From NCBI GenBank assembly GCA_001929475.1, contig LXFE01002252.1:1-61905 (forward strand): a stretch of DNA of 61,905 bases. Reading direction: 5' to 3'. Shown here piece after piece: positions 58,079 to 61,905 of the stretch. Position numbers and translations under genes: made by a program. Every line of letters starts with the position of its first letter. The first letter of the stretch is position 1. The notes below the pieces were generated by a model that worked only from the letters and a program-made list of their open reading frames with translations, was not told where the DNA came from and ran no database searches. Origin of the DNA: Neolecta irregularis DAH-3 (taxonomy: Eukaryota; Ascomycota; Neolectomycetes; Neolectales; Neolectaceae).

Positions 58079-59490
58079 ATGACTTTTATTTTCTGCTTGT
58101 TTGCGGTATTCCTCTTTGCTGTGATCATCCTACGGCCTCGGACCCGCAACACATCAAAGCGGGTAACGATCGTCGTGCTTGGTGACATTGGGAGATCACC
58201 ACGGATGCAGTACCATGCTCAGTCGCTTGCGAAATTGGGATTTCAAGTCGACTTTATAGGCTATTTGGGTATAATCGTTGCGGTACATGCTAAATCCAGA
58301 TTCCATGCCGTTGAAGGATATTGTGGACTGTGACCGCATCGAACTGCATGACTTGTATCGGTTGGGGATTCCAGATCGCACGATATTCATGCCTATCAAA
58401 GTTGTTTCGCAGCTTCTTTCCTTGAGTTTTCTGTTGTATAGCTTACCGAGATCCAAGTATATTCTCGTCCAGGTACGAGGTGTTGTTACCCAACTTATAC
58501 CCAGAATCCGCCAGCCTTGCCTACCTTGATAGCCGGATACGCCGCATCTCGTCTCACAAATGCTACATTTATCATTGACTGGCACAATCTCGCGTATTCT
58601 ATTCTCCGCCTCAAGCTCCCTGCTTTCCACCCGTTTGTTATTGCCTCGACATATTATGAAAGAATTCTGGGTCGGTTATGCGACATCAGCTTTTGTGTCA
58701 CGCACAAGATGAACAACTTTTTACGCCAAGAGTTTGGAATAACGTGCGTTGTCAATCTATGAGACTGATATTAGAAGCCCAATATATACGCTGCACGATC
58801 GACCGGCCAGTCAATTCTCACCGCTGTCCGTCGAACAAAAGCTAATATATCGAAAATTATTCAAAGAAACGCAAAACGTGGAGCCTGGTACTAGAATCCT
58901 TATATCAAGCACATCCTACACCCCTGACGAAGATTTTTCGATTCTTCTCGATGCTCTCAAGATTTATGATTTAAATCCAGGATGTCCAAAGGTGCTGGTC
59001 CTGATCACGGGCAAAGGTCCACTGAAAGAATACTACCGAAATCTGGTTTCTAAAATTCCGTGGCGAAAAGTACAGATTGAAATGCCATGGCTGGAAAGCG
59101 AAGACTATCCTAGAGTTTTGGCGTGCTGCGATTTAGCGGTTTGTCTGCATACTAGTTCGTCGGGGTTAGATCTTCCCATGAAGATTCTCGATTTTTTCGG
59201 AAGCGGGATTCCGGTATTAGCAGTAGGTTTCAACGCGTAAGTGTTTACAGGGTAGTATTGACAGTAGTATTGACGAGTTAATAAAGGACGGCGTGAACGG
59301 GCGGATCTTTTCCGATGCCAAGGAACTAGCGGCCCTGGTTTCTGTATGGGTGTCAGTGACCGACATTTACATGTAGGAATTAATGAGCGATGATTGCAAA
59401 TTGGTGCAGATGAGGGAGGACGTGATTTCAGGGGAGAAGAAAAGCTGGGATAAAGCCTGGACGGATATTGCTCAACCTATTTTCGAGTAA
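58079..59490 (+). CDS. ALG1: Chitobiosyldiphosphodolichol beta-mannosyltransferase Alg1
   Basis: An ER membrane GT33 enzyme that adds the first mannose to Dol-PP-GlcNAc2 on the cytosolic face in N-glycan precursor synthesis. An N-terminal anchor (MTFIFCLFAVFLFAVIIL) precedes the GT33 domain: VTIVVLGDIGRSPRMQYHAQ, SLAKLGFQVDFIGYLG, DCDRIELHDL, IIDWHNLAYSILRLKLP, YYERILGRLCDISFCVTHKM, LISSTSYTPDEDFSILLDAL and VCLHTSSSGLDLPMKILDFF. Three or more short introns fall in the C-terminal part. The last exon ends at a TAA only 6 bp from the stop codon of SED5. Confidence 0.93.
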
Positions 59491-59496
59491 TTAATG

Positions 59497-60543
59497 CTAA
59501 CTAACCAAAACCCACAACAAAAAGAAAATGATGAGAATCCCGAATATTTTGACCATTAGCCATCGATTAGAGGTAACCCTTGCATAATATTTAAGCAGCT
59601 CTTTCTGTGCACTAGATACATTTGTCGCGATATCATCCGTGGTAGCATCGATTCTGCATTTAGTAGATTCCCATGTGGATAATACCGCTGAACGACGTCC
59701 CGTTGTTCGCTGACCATTTGAGCTAATTGAGTGAATATGCCACCTAATTCCGCGATTGTGCTTTCGATATTCTCGATGGCACTGGCGCGCTGATCGATAT
59801 ATGTATTTTGCTGCTCGACAAGCTGCATTTGCTGGAACTGGCCGAGAGGGGGAGTCTCGATTCTCGATTCCATGGCATCGAGATCTAGCAGGTCGTTGTT
59901 TGGTCGTGGTTGCGGGGTATTTGCTCTAGACCGGTACAACGGAGAAGAATTGGCTAAAGTCAACACGGATGAAGGGTAGGATACGTTTTATTGCAGCGGC
60001 CGCATTGTCGCTGATAAACTGTTCCGTCCTGGAGCGACTTTCCTTCATATTCTAGCAGTCAACGCAGGAATGTCAAGCGGTACCTTTGTCCTGATTTCTA
60101 GAATGTCTTTAAAGCCGATACTTGTATTTGCAAGTTTACTCTGTAGCAGAACGATGACATTCTCGTGGTGTTCGGCGGTTTGTTTTCTTTTCCCTTTCAG
60201 TAACTTGCTGTTTTTGCCGAGTTCCGATATTGAAAGGTTTAGATGGGCGATGTCCTGTTTGATGATATACGTCAACTCGCTGATCTCGACCGGCCGGTCA
60301 TCAAACAGTGTTTTCCGTTTTGCCACTAAAGTTAGCGAGGTAGCAGCCAAAGGTACGCTGGGCCAATCTCTCGAGTTTCTGAACGGTGGTATTGAGGTCC
60401 TTTCCGATCTGGGAGGCGTGTTTGAAGAAGTCTGATTTTGCAGGGGGGAGCTGGATAAGTGATTCCGTGGAGAATGCATGCGAATTTGGCCTGGCGGAAG
60501 CGACGCAGGAGAGGAACTCTGCGGTGCGATTCTGGGCAGACAT
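59497..60543 (-). CDS. SED5: Golgi syntaxin Sed5 (Qa-SNARE)
   Basis: The Qa-SNARE of ER-Golgi and intra-Golgi fusion. The N-terminus MSAQNRTAEFLSCVAS is the short N-peptide-like start. The Habc region includes DFFKHASQIGKDLNTTVQKL, KTLFDDRPVEISELTYIIKQ and NVIVLLQSKLANTSIGFKDIL. The SNARE motif (ENIESTIAELGGIFTQLAQM, EQRDVVQRIDATTDDIATN) has the zero-layer Gln in VSEQRDVVQ-type sequence. A C-terminal anchor, IFGILIIFFLLWVLVS, follows SSAQKELLKYYARVTSNRW. Several short introns split the gene. The 5' end is divergent from the rhomboid gene by 169 bp. Confidence 0.93.
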
Positions 60544-60712
60544 GTGTAGTTGGGAGCGGCGCTCTCTGGTGGGCGGATCGAATTTGGGGGGGGTGAACGG
60601 CTATCACTGGAATCTACTTGGAAACGTCTAGCATTCTACAGTACAGACGAGTCTAAATATAAAGGGCCGCCTGATTGGGAGTCATCAACACCGCCCGTGC
60701 CGCTCCACCGCA

Positions 60713-61905
60713 ATGGCCCAACTGTTGACCCGTGCCGACCGCCCGCGACGGATGTCCTGGGAGTCTCAGAGCACCTTTGACGATGACGACAGGAACCACT
60801 CTGTCAGAAACGTGGTGAGAAGCGAGGCGAGAGACGAGGCTATCGGGCATCGCGACCAGAAGCACGCCCACCTGGAGAACGTGTATTCTTCCGATCTTGA
60901 ACATTACGCAGGACACCGGGATGCACCGTACGATTCGTCCGCCTTTGATCCCAAACTGCCCGAAGACAGTATTCCGCTGCGAGAGCGGGAGCGACAGCGA
61001 GGCAGCAGGCACTCCCTGGTCGCGCCGCCGCAGCGATCGCGGTTCACCTTTGTGTTTGCGCGGCCGTATTTTGTGTGGGTGCTGAGTGCGGTGCAGATTG
61101 GGATGTTTCTGGGCGAGCTGATCCGCAATCTCAGGTTGACGGGGTCGCCGATCCAGACCGCGCCGTCGTTCAATGTGCTTATTGGGCCGACCAGCTACAC
61201 GCTCATCAATCTGGGGGCGCGGTTTCCGCCGTGCATGCACACGATCCGGAGTATGTGTGCCGCGTAGCGGACTAACGGGCCAGACATTACCGACTCGCCG
61301 ACGCTGAGTTTCCCGTGTCCGAACGCGACGACGACGACGTCTGGGTGTTCGCTGTCTGAGCTGTGCGGGTTTGGCAGTTTTGCCGCGAACGCGACTCCGA
61401 ACCAATGGTGGCGGTTCATTGTGCCGATATTTCTGCACGGGGGCATCCTGCACATCCTGTTCAACCTGATGGTGCAGCTGGGGCTGGGGGCGGACATGGA
61501 GAAGGAGATTGGGATCGTGCCGTTTGGGATAATCTACTTTGCGGCGGGGATCTTTGGGTTTGTGCTCGGGGGGAACTATGCGCCGGACGGGATTGCAAGC
61601 ACGGGGTGTTCTGGGAGTCTTTTTGGGATAATAGCACTGGTAGTGCTGGTACGGCGCCTGGGGGGGGCTCTACTTACGGCAGGACCTGTTCTACTACTGG
61701 AACGAGCGGCGGAACCCGGTGCGGGAGCTGGTGGTGCTGGGGGTGCAGATTGCGATCTCGTTTGTGCTGGGGCTGCTCCCGGGGCTGGACAACTTTTCGC
61801 ACATTGGGGGGTTTCTTGCGGGGCTGCTGCTGGGGATTGCGCTGCTGCCGAGCCCGCAGAAGCAGCCGTTGTCGAAGCGGCTGTGGATCGGGGGGCGGGG
61901 GGCAG
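60713..61905 (+). CDS. Rhomboid-family intramembrane protease (partial at window end)
   Basis: A membrane serine protease or pseudoprotease of the rhomboid family. The N-terminal 110 aa are cytosolic and charged. The first helix begins RPYFVWVLSAVQIGMFLGEL, and a lumenal loop has Cys pairs (FPCPNATTTTSGCSLSELCG). The rhomboid core has WWRFIVPIFLHGGILHILFN with HxxxHxxxN, the GxSG catalytic Ser in ASTGCSGSLFGI, and the catalytic His in NFSHIGGFLAGLLLG. Two introns of 33 and 34 nt, near 61252 and 61645, are needed. The frame is still open at the right edge, so the C-terminus is missing. GC content is clearly higher here than in the rest of the window. Confidence 0.88.

Noticed and set aside
60653-61453. 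266-codon minus-strand frame opposite the rhomboid gene
   Set aside because: An antisense open frame typical of GC-rich DNA. The plus strand encodes conserved rhomboid motifs.
1-61905. CRISPR arrays, bacterial operons, prophage or biosynthetic gene clusters
   Set aside because: The window is intron-containing fungal DNA. No spaced direct-repeat arrays or polyketide/NRPS-type genes were seen.

Overview
The window is nuclear DNA of an ascomycete fungus. About 34 protein-coding genes lie on both strands, nearly all split by GT-AG introns of only 30-49 nt. The genes are housekeeping genes with filamentous-ascomycete-like features: a TRAP-alpha/Irc22 homologue, a DUF4112 protein, an Mkt1-type XPG-fold protein, the ERMES barrel Mdm10, a Rad6-type E2, a YAP-binding/glomulin-family protein and a Zn2Cys6 protein. 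Filamentous or early-diverging ascomycetes fit best, but the exact lineage cannot be read from this sequence alone. I joined exons by eye, using reading-frame continuity, splice sites and family resemblance, so boundaries are models.

Layout. 0.7-11 kb: dCMP deaminase, a large unknown single-pass membrane protein, the mitochondrial carrier Oac1, Mkt1 and an arrestin-like unknown. 11-18 kb: a RING protein with SUMO-interacting motifs, a BCS1-like AAA ATPase, an amino-acid permease, and a long gap with a 3' tRNA-Ser fragment. 18-27 kb: the inner-ring nucleoporin Nup192, Mdm10, Mrt4 and a LENG1/CIR-N splicing-type protein. 28-33.5 kb: decapping enzyme Dcp2, mitochondrial ribosomal protein mL43 (Mrpl51), U1-70K, a degenerate tandem repeat and a DUF4112 protein. 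34-41 kb: importin alpha, TRAP alpha, Dus1 and a uracil phosphoribosyltransferase. 41.6-49.6 kb: a YAP-binding/glomulin protein, cohesin subunit Scc3, a DHHC palmitoyltransferase and an LTR-like element. 49.8-57 kb: a secreted orphan protein with a duplicated module, a zinc-cluster protein, B-type cyclin, a small basic protein and a PPR protein. 57-61.9 kb: Rad6, Alg1, Sed5 and a rhomboid protease cut by the window end.

There is no gene cluster in the metabolic sense. Several mRNA-life-cycle genes (Dcp2, U1-70K, the LENG1-like protein, Mkt1) and mitochondrial-biogenesis genes (Mdm10, mL43, Oac1, the BCS1-like ATPase, the PPR protein) share the region, but I see this as chance. Packing is tight: several divergent pairs share 77-191 bp, and ALG1 and SED5 converge with 6 bp between their stop codons.

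The most notable observations are intron architecture (30-nt introns, two inferred GC-AG introns, a 12-nt microexon in OAC1), a Gly-to-Asp change in the Dcp2 Nudix box, the duplicated secreted orphan, and a repeat found in inverted orientation upstream of MKT1 and of the BCS1-like gene. I did not find a clearly new multi-gene system.
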